From NCBI GenBank assembly GCA_018417955.1, contig JACTVC010000012.1, forward strand, positions 1,302,001 to 1,366,000: DNA of 64,000 nucleotides, given 5' to 3'. Position 1 is the stretch's first letter. Every line of letters begins with the position of its first letter. This document shows positions 43,639-54,469 of this stretch, in pieces. Source of the DNA: Laccaria trichodermophora (Eukaryota > Basidiomycota > Agaricomycetes > Agaricales > Hydnangiaceae). The position numbers were made by a program, and so were the translations under genes. The notes under the pieces are model-generated. The model had not been told where the DNA came from and searched no databases. It saw only the letters and a list, made by a program, of their open reading frames with translations.

Positions 43639-44865
43639 CACTACTGATCACTACTGAACGGAGTTTAAAAGAATCACATGACCCCTCAATTTGGGATGCC
43701 GATGCCCGGCAAATGATGCTCCTCTTCTTTTGCTCCTTCGTTCAACGCAATATCTAAAGCTATATATTAGTTTGAATGTACTTTTATTTTATTTTTCAAT
43801 GCCAAATTGCTGTCTAGCATTGAAAATACTTGAAAATCTTACAAAACAATTTGAAAAGAATAATGGAGGAGCCTGAAAAAGATGTGAAATTGCAAGCTTT
43901 GTAGTACTGAATGCTAGGGAAGGGATAGTAGGAACAGGAAGAGGAAATTTATATGTTTTAATATTGAATTGATGTAACATACTTGAGTAGCGAGGTAACC
44001 AGAAAGAATGGTGGGCAGAGCGACATGGCACGCCTACTCGCGTTCACGCATGGCTTGCGGAAACAGTCAGCCACGGATCTGAGGCGTTGGACTGGAAAGG
44101 GGAGAGAGGGTAGGGGCGCAGTCGCGCGTGTCTGGATATGCAGGTTAGGGGAGCTGTGGGTGGTGGCTGAGGCATTAGCATTGGAATGAAAAGGGGGGAC
44201 GGTTGTTCATGTCCGAATTTGGTGGTGGTTGAGGTGTTGGCGAGGACGGTGGGGATGAGGACCTAGCAGCGGATGGTGCACACAAACAACGGCTACTTGG
44301 GCCTGTGTTTATGCCCACCCAGCGTCTCCTGCCTCGCTGTGATGGAGCCCGGAACAGGGGAGGGGGAATGGTGATGGCGAATAGAGAGGCGCAATGGCCA
44401 CTGTTTCGTTCAATGGGACGAGTAGGGGTGGGAGAGGCCGTGAATCCGGGAGAAGAGAGGGGCAGAGCGCCGGCATGCTCGCAATGTGGAGACGGGGAGG
44501 GGTGCAGTATGCGGTCGTTCGGTGGCGTGAAATCATACTTTGAGGTCCGAGATGGTCCATGAGGTGATTTGGGGGTGGGGAGAGCCGAGAAGAGCTGTGT
44601 GTGGTGAGGTTAATCAGAGGCGGCGGTCAGTCGTACTGACCGCCGCCTCGGTTGTTTACTGCAGTGAATTCATTATATTGAGCAATAAAATGAAAAAAAC
44701 ACGTTACTTACCTTTGATACCTGGTTCCTTCGCTGATTTGGAGAGACTTGGAGTGGTGATGTTGGACGAGAGTGAGCGGGTGATGAAACGAGCATCCGCG
44801 TGATTCACAAATTATCTAAGCGCTGCACATGTGATTCAGTGGTGATTCAGTAGTGACTAGTGAAA
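43639..44865. mobile_element. Possible non-autonomous element with imperfect inverted ends
   Basis: The left end has CACTACTGATCACTACTGAA (43639-43658) followed by AATCACATG. The right end, read on the plus strand, has CATGTGATTC then TTCAGTAGTGACTAGTGAA (about 44828-44864), close to the reverse complement with small indels. The interior is AT-rich at the left and strongly G-biased on the plus strand from about 43990 to 44620, with no domain-bearing ORF. Target-site duplications were not established. Confidence 0.4.
44617..44649. repeat. Perfect 15-bp-stem GC hairpin
   Basis: GAGGCGGCGGTCAGT (44617-44631), three-base loop CGT, ACTGACCGCCGCCTC (44635-44649). Very stable as RNA or single-stranded DNA. 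It lies inside the possible element at 43639-44865, near its G-rich edge. Confidence 0.85.
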
Positions 44866-44989
44866 ACTGACCTGTATTGCTCAATATGCCATGGAAAGGC
44901 ATAGAAATTTGTATATTTGCTTATATATACATCTAAATTGTAGCTGAATTTTTTTAGTGCGAGGGAGCCACTGGAAGGTACCACACGAA

Positions 44990-45028
44990 GTAGTGAACTC
45001 GCTAGTGAATATTTATTAGGTTCACTAC
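44990..45028. repeat. Short inverted repeat related to the neighbouring element's ends
   Basis: GTAGTGAAC (44990-44998) and GTTCACTAC (45020-45028) are perfect complements, with another TAGTGAA between them. The same TAGTGAA/TTCACTA words mark both ends of the 43639-44865 element. Confidence 0.55.
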
Positions 45029-45151
45029 TGCCGTGGCTATGCTGATGTCAAATAGAACCAACCATTCATTTCGCCGTCTGAGTTCGCACAAGCTGGCCAG
45101 CTCGTGAAGGCTGCCTGAATATCAGCTCAAACCATACCTTGGTCAGCCAAA

Positions 45152-45193
45152 TCCCTCCCTTTTTCTTCCCTTTTTTCCCCCTTCCTTCTTTAT
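45152..45193. repeat. Polypyrimidine tract
   Basis: A run of almost only C and T (CCCTCCCTTTTTCTTCCC and on), followed by AT-rich sequence. Low complexity. Confidence 0.6.
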
Positions 45194-45639
45194 TTTTTAT
45201 TATTTATTTAAAATTTTGGACACAGGTATGAGTAGGGAGCCAGGACATCCTGTCTTTGCCAGCGACCTGCTTGAACACGCGGGCGTTAGGTAGCGCGGAG
45301 CAGGACTCACTCTTACTTGTGTTTCTGTGTAAAACCTGTCTTCATCAATGTCAGGGGTTTAGGATAGAACGATCACGTCAAACCTATGATTCAACGCGGG
45401 AAAGTGTGGGTATGTTATTCATATCATTCGTGCTTCGAGTTTTGAGAACCGTCGTGGTCATCAACACAGCACTTCCAAAAGGGTCAGATCTGGACGAAGT
45501 GGCAAAATCACGTTTAGGGGACCCGCTAAGCGTTGTTTGCGAGCGCTCCTCATCGGTGAGAGAAACACAGCATAACTCCACGGTGAACACAAAGAATGAA
45601 ATTGGAACAATTAATCCCAGATCATTAAATTGTAACATC

Positions 45640-46830
45640 TCAATCCGTCTCCATTGCCCCCTCTCCTCGATTCGCCTGTTCTTGAACAGCTCGTAAGAAC
45701 GGACCGATCCCCAGCCCCGCTTCCGCAGGTAAGCCAAGTCCTCTAACCAGCCCACCAAGCAGTCCAGTCCTCAAAGCTTGATCAAAGTTGGCCACAGCTG
45801 CTCGGAATTGGGGTGAACTGTAAGATAAGAGGTGAGGTACAGATGACATCAGCAAAGGTGGGTACAGATACATACTGGATAATACGCTGGAGCACCTCCG
45901 CGGAAGGAGGCACAGGTAGGTCCGGCGGGAGGTGTGGGAAGAGCGTCGGGATGAGTTCAGGATGATTGTTGAACAGTGGAATCAAGTTGGCCGGCGTGAG
46001 TATGTCAGTCAGCGACGCTTCTGAAAAGGAAAACAGAAATGGAGTCAATGATCGCCAGCGTATCCATCAACCATTCAACTAACCTGCGGGCGCTGCCTGT
46101 GCACCAGTCATAGACGCCAACGCCGACTCAAGCGCGGCAATCTGCTCGGGGGTAGCTTGGAAGTTTGAACCACTGCCGGCGGTTGATCTATGTAGATGGT
46201 GTCATGACAAGGTAGAACTAACAGAGAAACCACGTACGATGATGCTTGTGGAGCTGCTGCCGTTGAAGTCGAAGCTTGCGGTGCGGTGGTTGGGGTAGTG
46301 GGGACGTTCCATTGTAGATCATAATCAGGATCTTGAAGAAGACCATTAACATTTGTTGCGAATTCTACATCGCGGTCGGGGGAGGCATCCTGAAGCATAT
46401 ATGAGTTCTTCTGTCACGACGGTTCTTGAGCAAATGAACATGCCTGCATCCAGAACTAGGTTGAAAGCATTAGAATATCAAAGTTTGAACGAAAAGATGT
46501 GAGATCCACGCACGAAATGCCTTTGATTGGAAGAAGAGAACTTGAGGACGTATACCCTCCCCGTTATTTGTGATACTCTGGTAAACGTTGCATCAGAGGG
46601 GAAGAGAATAAGATCCTATCCTCCTCATTAACACGGCATGAACAATACATAGAAGAAAAACTCACCTCTTCGGGCTGGTTAGTGGTCCTGTCTTTCCAGA
46701 TGAAATGCAACAGGCCATCATCGCCGTTCGTAAGATGAATAGCGCCCTTTGTGGGACTTGGCTCTACAATGTTGGTACCTTCCCTTCTGAAGGCCCTTCC
46801 AGCTTTGAAAGCGAGGAGAATTTCAGCCAT
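45640..46830 (-). CDS. RPN13: 26S proteasome ubiquitin receptor Rpn13 (ADRM1)
   Basis: Proteasome lid-base subunit that binds ubiquitin through its N-terminal Pru domain and recruits the deubiquitinase Uch37 through a C-terminal DEUBAD domain. I choose MAEILLAFKAGRAFRREGTN at 46830 over the in-frame ATG at 46881. Pru: VEPSPTKGAIHLTNGDDGLL, HFIWKDRTTNQPEEDLILFP, then VLFFQSKAF. A Thr/Ala/Pro-rich linker (PTTPTTAPQASTSTAAAPQA) leads to the DEUBAD part: EASLTDILTPANLIPLFNNH, LFPHLPPDLPVPPSAEVLQR, SPQFRAAVANFDQALRTGLL, GGLVRGLGLP. Stop at 45640. About six introns. The DEUBAD domain is present, unlike in budding yeast Rpn13. Confidence 0.94.
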
Positions 46831-46978
46831 TGGTGGAAACGACAAGAGAGGACTGCAGTGCCATTGGACGCGACGCGTCACTCTGGTTTCAAAGTCCGCA
46901 TCCTTATCTCAAGTCTCTACCACTCTCACTGCTCCAGTAGTGTCGGTTTTAAAGCGTCTCTTGGCACAACCAAAATCC
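46831..46978. promoter_or_regulatory. Shared divergent promoter, RPN13 / SCOC-like gene
   Basis: 148 bp between start codons of two head-to-head genes. No TATA box recognised. Confidence 0.45.
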
Positions 46979-47343
46979 ATGCAGTTTGACGATTACTCGC
47001 TTGGAGAACCTGATGCGTGGGGTGCAGTTTCACCGCAGGCCGGTGATATTGTTCGAGACGCTATGATGAAAGAGAAAGTGATCAAGTTCGTTAAATATGC
47101 TCTCTCAAAGCTGACTCGAACTGAGCTGCAATTTTCTTCTTTCATAGGGAGATACTCTCTTGCCAGGATGATTTGCGTGGTGCGTTGCCCTTCGTCTCTG
47201 TTCAATCAGAGGGTTGAGTTCCATTAGTGATGCTTGGGCGTGTTGATACGGTACAGAAGGAGGTCGACAAGCTAGTATCGGAAAACGAGACGTTACAAAT
47301 GTATATTGATAATTTAACAGTCCAAATGGCCAAGCGTAGATAA
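46979..47343 (+). CDS. SCOC/Slo1-like short coiled-coil protein
   Basis: Small coiled-coil protein of the SCOC (DUF2205) type; family members bind Arf-like GTPases at the Golgi. Three exons: 46979-47077, a 13-nt exon 47167-47179 and 47228-47343, giving 75 aa. Exon 1 is MQFDDYSLGEPDAWGAVSPQ to MMKEK, acidic. The rest reads DDLRVMLGRVDTVQKEVDKL and VSENETLQMYIDNLTVQMAK, ending RR; ENxxLxxYIxNL is the family signature. The 13-nt exon is needed: the more obvious acceptor upstream (ending CATAG) puts a stop in frame. Its convergent neighbour is an ARL8-type GTPase. Confidence 0.75.
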
Positions 47344-47490
47344 CATTTTCTGGCCTCTCCTCCGGGCAACGAAGGCCAAAGAAACATGCGATGTCCAAGT
47401 CCTAGATGTGAATTACACCAATCCCTACGAATAGTCTCCAACCTGAGCGAAGTACAAATACACGAGAAGGGAGATAGATGATGTAAGAGA

Positions 47491-48610
47491 TCAATGACTT
47501 CTTCCTGCTAGCCATTGTAGGACGATGTCACTGCGAAGATTTGGTATGGCAATGAGAAGAAGATAGAGCGGACTTACAGATTGTGTTGGCTTTTCATCGA
47601 ACACTATAGTTCTATGTCAGATCGAAACGCAGAAGGTGGATGATACTCGTCACCGAGTAGCACTACAGAGAGACGTCAGAATATTATAATTCGCGAAAAC
47701 AAGATAGGAACACGCACAGAGACAGGTCTGTCCGAAATCTTGTCCAGTTGGCTAATTCAAGTCATGTTCTCAACCCTGGACGTTTAGCCAGAAGGAAGAT
47801 GATCGCTCACAGATAGGTGATGAGGTCTTTAATTGACGCGTGTCCGTCAAGGTCGTTTTTATTGCCCAGCTGATAGGTAGTAGGTGACATCATAGAAATG
47901 GCAAACATTTATGGACCTTACCACGAGTAATGGCACGCCAGTAAGAGTCGGCTGTGCTAGAAGCTGATGAAGCTCAAATTTCGCGGATTTGAATTTATCT
48001 TGCTGGAAGCCATGCGTCAAAATATATGGAGCGCAATAATTGCAGGGAGCTCACGTCAACGGCGTCGACCACATAACTTCGTGAAACGCGTTAGCCTGAT
48101 ATACGTGTAATATGTGATTTGTTCCTCACACGATAGCGTCCACTCCATTGCAATATCGCTCCCACATTGTACGAAACTTGGGTTGGCCTATCCGCTGCAT
48201 AACTGAAAATGTGGACCGGAGATAAACATTAAATCTCACCAGCGACATCCCATATCTTCAATGTTACGTTCCCCTTTCTTATTTTGCGGAAGTTGAATGC
48301 GACGGTTGGCACTACTTCTTCGCTCCACTAAATTCCTGGGATCGACGGTTTGAGCGGCAAAAGGAGTTGCTAGGACTCACCTGCCCAGAGGTTATCACGT
48401 TTACGAAGGAGGTTTTCCCGGACGCCTGAGCGATAGATATTAACGGCGGTTCGAGGCGTGAGTGGGACGTCCAACCTGTAGCCCAACAACGGCGATTTCG
48501 GCCTGTTTTGAGAAGAAAAGACTTGTGAAATTTGAGCTATGAAATATGCGTAGTGTGAGGAAATCTTACCCGCTGAACCATTGGAAAATGGAGGAGAAGA
48601 AACCCGGCAT
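47491..48610 (-). CDS. ARL8: ADP-ribosylation-factor-like GTPase, ARL8 type
   Basis: Small GTPase that in animals drives lysosome/vacuole positioning. Start at 48610, [14 protein letters not shown]. Spliced G motifs: [20 protein letters not shown] (P-loop, with GLQASGKT as in ARL8), [20 protein letters not shown] (switch I), [20 protein letters not shown] (G3), [36 protein letters not shown] (NKND, G4). The C-terminal part is in very short exons: [12 protein letters not shown], a 9-nt exon (47654-47662, CYS), CSMKSQHNL, and [12 protein letters not shown] with TGA at 47491-47493. The N-terminus lacks the Gly2 myristoylation site of Arf1, as expected for ARL8. About nine exons. Confidence 0.92.
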
Positions 48611-48723
48611 AGCTCTGAGGTATAATTAAGAGAAGTGAACAGGGTAATTGGTGTGACGATATCACAACGTCACCACCGCGTCAGTCACGAAAAAGTTATT
48701 TTCTGCTTCCTGCTCTGCTATTT

Positions 48724-51690
48724 ATGAGCCTCTGGAGGAATACCTTTGCACATTTACACTCCTTGTCGAGATGTCCTCACAATTTTCGTTCATTGGCGTG
48801 CACTGCATCTAACCATGCACCAACCCTTACTCACCGCATATCTGATAAAGAATTCATCGCTTTACTGAAGGGCACAGCGAACAAGTCACCTAACAAGAGG
48901 CCTCTCTCTCGCAAGCTGCGCGACACTCTAAGTCCCCCACGCACCAAACCTGGCACTGTAAACCTTTTACCCAACAAACCAGACGCTGCAAAACTTTTAC
49001 ATGCAGCAATCAAGGCACAGGCCCCGCAACCACCAACGTCCGCCAAAATGTTGAAGAGAAAGAGAAAGAAGGAGAGACGAAAGGAGAGAAGGGCTCGGCT
49101 ACTGGAGAAGGAGGGAGTGGTGGAGGCCAGTGGAACGCAGCTCGATACCCAGCGTGCGGAGTGGAGGTCGGAGGTTAGTTCAACGCTCAGCCCACATGAT
49201 GCTGCCATTACACCAACCTCTGGTATAAAACTTGAAGGGGAGTGGAAATCTGACTCATGGGGAGAGGATCGTATGTCTTTTTCGTTCAACTCGGAGCCAG
49301 AAGGGTTAAAAACATAGATCAGAATTAAAGCCGCCAGATATCCAAGATATTTTCAAGCTACCGAAGGAGTGGACTAAGGCCCATGACTCTCCGCCTCACA
49401 TCGCGCCGAAATGCCGGCGGCGAGTGGAAGGTCTCTTGGAACCAGACGAGGACGCGGTCCTTGAAGGTTCATCCTCGCCTCATCATATTCTGAACCAATA
49501 ACTGAATACACCCTCAGATCTCCCTCCCGTCTCCGAACACCAACCGATTGCCACACTGTCTCATGGGCTGGAACGTGTTTTATTCAAGTTTGTGAAGCCC
49601 TGTCCCATATTGAAGAATCTTTTGACCTTCATTCTTAGCCCGGGCGTGCATTGGCTACAAGATCCCCGATCCCGTGTGTACAACTTCACACCCTGGCTCG
49701 AAACTATCCCCAAAGTGAATGATTTTGCGTTTGAGCGACTTGGAGGGTTCATTAGGAGCTCTCGAGATGAAGTAAGAGTGTATCTAATCGTTCTAGGTAC
49801 TAGTTGCTGAATTGGGGTAGGATCTCTGGGCTTTAGCGAGGCAGCAGAAACGACGGTTCGCTGGCTCAACCTCATCTCTAACGGGGATGCTGAATCAGAT
49901 TTACTTTTTGATATCAAACGACAAAGGCGTCGACACCTCGATTCTCAGTCGGCACTTTAGAAACGAGGTAAGTTTGTTATTTCTGAGGTTTTCAAAATCT
50001 CATTCGGTATTATACAGCCAAGGACTTTTACACCTGGTCAACGTATGCCCAAAACCGTTATTTTGAATCACGACGAGGGTGTTTATGCCATTGATTCGTA
50101 CGAGAAGGGGGGAGATGCTGAAAAGAATATACTTACCTGGATGGTATGCCGTCTTATTGTCTCGTTTCGCATTTTTTCAGGCGAACCAATTTACAGGGCA
50201 CACTCCTCGAAAAGTTTATGACAATGACGCCGGAAGAATTTACCACGTTCACACGATCAGAAGCAGCCCCTGAGGTAAAAGACTCTTCGATGAGAGAGGC
50301 TTACCGGTATGCTAAGGTACGTTGAATAGTATGTCTTTGTAGCCTCATTCTAACGATTTGCAGTCGAAACGCTTCGTAATGCGCTCCCAATTGGACTGCT
50401 ATGACTCGCGTCTACCGGGCACTGGGGTATTCGATATTAAAACCCGCGCCTGTTTGCCCATCCGTCTTGACATTCTGAACTTTGAGGTATTTTTACTTGA
50501 CCATTGAAAAAAACACCCTGGTTTAAATATCGGCTACAGGAAAATTCTGGATACTTGATCAAGACCCAGCATGGTCTCATCGAGAGCTTCGAGAAGGAAT
50601 ACTATGATCTCATTCGTTCGGCATTCCTCAAGTATAGGTTCGTATTTGTGTGCAGATGTAATCCTTTACCACCTAACTAGAAAATAGCTTCCAGGTTCGC
50701 ATCGGCAACATGGACGGCGTCATTGTTGCCTACCACAATACGTCACGTATGTTCGGTTTCCAATATATTTCATTAGCGGAAATGGACGCATGCCTTTTCG
50801 GACCTGGGGAAGGTGTCGGGGATCGGGTTTTCAGCAAGTGTATTGGTTTACTTGAGAATGTGATGGAAGAAGTTGCCCTTTGCTTCCCAGATGAGGTACT
50901 GTCAGCCCTCGCTCTCATATATCGAGTTTTCATTCGTTTCTATTCAGTCCATCAAGTGCACCTTCGAAACTAGGGAGGGCACCCAATACATGTCCGTCTA
51001 TGTCGAGCCTGCGGAATGGAATGGCGACGAATCTGAGCGACCGATTAAACTCCTCAAAGTAGAGGCGACGAGCTTCAATGGTGACCTCTTTATTCGAGGA
51101 GAACGCGTGGTTTCCTCCACTGAACCTTGTTAGTTTACCTTTGCCTGAGTCTTTGGGTTTGTACTGACGTTTTCGCAGGGACGATACACTATGTGATCAG
51201 CCAACTTTCCCTGCCCGAGGAAGAAATCCGTAATTTACTCCAAGGTGTCGAAGCCCGACAATTTCGTGCATACAACATTCCAACTGGCGTTGATCCTGAT
51301 TCATTGCAAAGCTTCTGGGATACACTCAACTTTGGAGGAAAGGCTGTTGAATCAGTTGTGACAACGTTCAGACCAGAAGTATTTAAACCTCCTACGAAGA
51401 ACGTTGCGATGTTGCGTATGATGGCGAGAGCTGGCCGGGAGGAGAGCGATCGCATGGCGCAACTGGAATTTGGAAAGCAGAAGATTGTACTGGGGGAGCC
51501 GATGGAAACTTACAGATCGGATTCATCGGGTATTGTCGGTGTTTCCGGTATCGCTCTCGATGAGCCGTCTGAGGATCCGGTTCTTCCTTCCAACACTGAC
51601 CCTTCTTCCGTCGAGCCCTCGGCTACTATTGTTGATGTGTCCCATGACCCCGAAAACATCGAGACGCCCACCGGCTTAGGCCAGCCGTAA
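48724..51690 (+). CDS. PET127: Mitochondrial Pet127-type RNA-processing protein
   Basis: Relative of yeast Pet127, a membrane-associated mitochondrial protein needed for 5' processing and turnover of mitochondrial RNAs. Start MSLWRNTFAHLHSLSRCPHN, a presequence-like N-terminus. A Lys/Arg-rich segment (LKRKRKKERRKERRARLLEK) precedes the Pet127 domain: DIFKLPKEWTKAHDSPPHIA, LERVLFKFVKPCPILKNLLT, LSPGVHWLQDPRSRVYNFTP, DFAFERLGGF, GSTSSLTGMLNQIYFLISND, then RFVMRSQLDCYDSRLPGTGV, FDIKTRACLPIRLDI, GLIESFEKEYYDLIRSAFLK and FRVRIGNMDGVIVAYHNTSR-like sequence. About ten short introns. The C-terminus ends PTGLGQP at 51690. Confidence 0.92.
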
Positions 51691-52043
51691 AATTTTTGAA
51701 GGATTTCTTGGAGAATGGGGGCATTAATTCCGATTTGCAAGGACTAGCCTGGAATTATATAGGGTTGGTTCGAAGTACTGTACAGCTTTGGCGTAAGATA
51801 ACCTCAACAAACCGGTATTTATAGGAGGCTATGGTATGTCTTTAAATGGCTCCAAAGTGGTCTTGGCGAAGATGGGAGAGCTAGAGTTGGCCTGTGAAAT
51901 TTAGTGAATAATATAATATTTTCCTACATCACCCGCCGCCGACTTGCTCTCTCTGTCGTTACTGTGTTCTCTGTCGTCAACGCCTACGCCTTTTCACTCT
52001 TGCATCCGAGGAACACTAATTACGCAACTTTGGAAGGGCCACT
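51691..52043. other. Intergenic, promoter of the universal-stress-domain gene
   Basis: About 350 bp between two plus-strand genes. Nothing recognised beyond flanking sequence. Confidence 0.45.
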
Positions 52044-54346
52044 ATGAGCGCTGTACGTACATGTCGTGCCAAGAGATTGAAGCTGTACTCCTCCCTGATC
52101 ATAATCTGACTGATCTACTCATGAACAGCCGTCGAAGATCCCTAATACTGAGGTAAGCCCATGTTTTTAAATTTTTTATTTATATCCCTTCTTTCGTTTC
52201 TACTTCTTCGACATGGACGATTCCAACACAAAAAAGCGGAGCAGCCGGAGCTGGACTGCGTATATTCCCAGACCAGGCAGCAGCGGCGGTAGACCGGGCA
52301 GCAGTGCTGGCGGAACACCGGGGAGCGCATCTAAAGCTAAAGAGGTCGTGTCTCCGACGCTGACCACCCCCATTGAGGGTCAGGAGAGCGCCCCCGCGCA
52401 TATATCCACCTTTGCTGCGGCGTCAACGTCGAATGCCTTTCCCCGCGCTACTACTTTGGAACCAACTCCCACTGAGCGACCTCCAAATCCCAAGCGGAGA
52501 TCATCCATCTTTTCACTGACGCTCCCACAGGTACTCGATCCAGGACCCACACAACTCTTTTCTAATGGTCTTGAACGCACGAATTCAACTCCACAGCCCG
52601 CCGCGCCGACGCTCAAGGCTCCCGACATGTCACGGACGGCCGGTGGCTCGTTTGGGAGAATGTCGTTCAGTTCCATGATAGGCGGTTTATCGTCCCTCTC
52701 CCTTTCCCGAACAAGCACGCGGGATGGCGTGAGCGACGACAAAGAACAACGCGGGCGTTCGATGCTCAAAACTAAAATCCGCTCAAAGTCAAACTCTCAT
52801 GCCCCTCCAGAGCAGGACCCACCATCCCGAAGTCAGTCTCGGGCGCGTTCTACATCACCCTTTACCTTGCGCCGTCTACGTACCCGTGAACCCTCACCTA
52901 CCCCGCAGCCACTCCACCTTGGTCACTCGGATGTCGACTTGTCAGATGCGGCTTCGTCGGTGTTTGCACGGACAGCATTTACTGACGACCCATACTCTGG
53001 TGATGAGACCGTTGGCGAAACCGATGCCGAGTCTGATGATTCTTCCAGCGATGATGACTTTTTTGACCCAGTTACCGAGCGCAACACGGAGCAGAACGCG
53101 CATATAGTCCCTGTAGGGCCGGAAGCAGCCCTCAATCCAATTGATGGGGAGGATCCTGACCCTGTGGGCGAGGGTGTAAACGTGGTCGTCGCACCTGAAC
53201 CATACTTTCCGTCATCACTCAATTCCCTTTCCAATGCACGGGGAAAGCGAAACCCGCGCCGGCGCAAGTCTGTCAAGACTCACGAGCCCTTGCCTCTCCA
53301 AAATTCGCGACCCATCTTCCAAAGAGATAGATGCACTATTACGATTACCCAGGGCGACCCAGAGGGTAGCTTGGGCGATCGAAAGAAGCGTAAATATGTC
53401 GTCGCCAGCGATTTGAGTGAGGAGAGTCGATACGCTGTTGAGTGGGGGATTGGAACTGTGTTGCGAGATGGAGATGAGATGTTGATCGTCAGTGTGGTGG
53501 AGAATGAGAGTAAAGGTGAGTTACATTCACGTTTCAGGAAATTTTATATACTTACCCTGTCTCAAGTTGACCCCGCCATTCCTAACGCAGCCGACCGTAT
53601 AGGAAAGTTGAGAAGCCAGCAAGAGGTGAGCGAAATCCAGATTTTGAAGTGAACAATGTATGAACTTCTGTCCAGCGTCAAGGATTAGCATATATTTTGG
53701 TTCGCCAAGTGACAGGTTTACTCCAGCGAACCAGGTTAAACGTGACGGTTTCCTGCCAGGCCTGGCACGCGAAAAACTCTAGACATATGCTTCTTGGCAA
53801 GTTGGAAATCTTCGTAAGTAGCAGCGCAGGTATTAACGTGACGCCTTCCAGACGTTGTCGACCATGTAGAGCCGACCATGTTGATAGTGGGGTCGCGGGG
53901 GTTGGGTCAATTGAATGGGTGAGTAACACGCATTGGTCTTATATAAGTCACTAACGCGAGGCAGAATCCTGCTCGGTTCAACATCCCATTATCTTATTGA
54001 GGTAAGCCTCTCTCCATCAAGGCCAAGATCACGACTAATTTTAGCCCATCAGAAATGCTCCGTGCCTGTTATGGTTGCTCGTCGTCGTCTCAAACGACCA
54101 CCGAAACGCTCAGCACATCTGTCAACTCATCGCACTCATGTCTCCCTCGCCGAGGCAGGCATCGATCGAGTAGCAGGAAAGGTGGACGAAGATGTCAAGG
54201 TCATGCGAGACGAGCTGCAGAAGGACGACAAAGCTCGTGAAAGCGGTTCAACAGGAAAGAAGATGCCAGAGTTTGAAATGCGAGAGGACGCCGAGGATGA
54301 GGCTGAGGACGAAGAAGAAATCAGCGTGCCCAATGATGCTAGCTGA
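52044..54346 (+). CDS. Universal stress protein (UspA) domain protein with long disordered N-terminus
   Basis: The large exon 52213-53515 gives a Ser/Pro/Arg-rich N-terminus of about 400 residues, then an UspA domain: KRKYVVASDLSEESRYAVEW, EMLIVSVVENESK, later exons LAYILVRQVTGLLQRTRLNV, DVVDHVEPTMLIVGSRGLGQ, NGILLGSTSHYLIEKCSVPV and MVARRRLKRPP. The nucleotide-binding pattern GxxGx9GS is present. The acidic tail ends EEISVPNDAS at 54346. ATG 52213 (MDDSNTKKRSSRSW) is the simple start. An upstream ATG at 52044 could join through a 24-nt exon (52129-52152) to the same frame, giving MSAPSKIPNTE before RSSRSW; I include it as the outer limit. Similar fungal proteins exist but their role is poorly defined. 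Confidence 0.82.
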
Positions 54347-54469
54347 TGGAACTTGTTTAAACATCTTTATCTGTCTGATTCAATCTTAAGCGGTAATACA
54401 GCGGTCGTTTACTTATCAACTAGAAGGAGGTGCAGAAACTAGATATTCAATATGACCCCGCCAAATGCA

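Noticed and set aside
45256..45758. Overlapping plus and minus ORFs of about 125-146 codons beside RPN13
   Set aside because: They mirror each other and the RPN13 last exon, and lack any domain.
52380..53276. Minus ORFs opposite the universal-stress-domain gene
   Set aside because: Antisense shadows of a Ser/Arg-rich coding exon.
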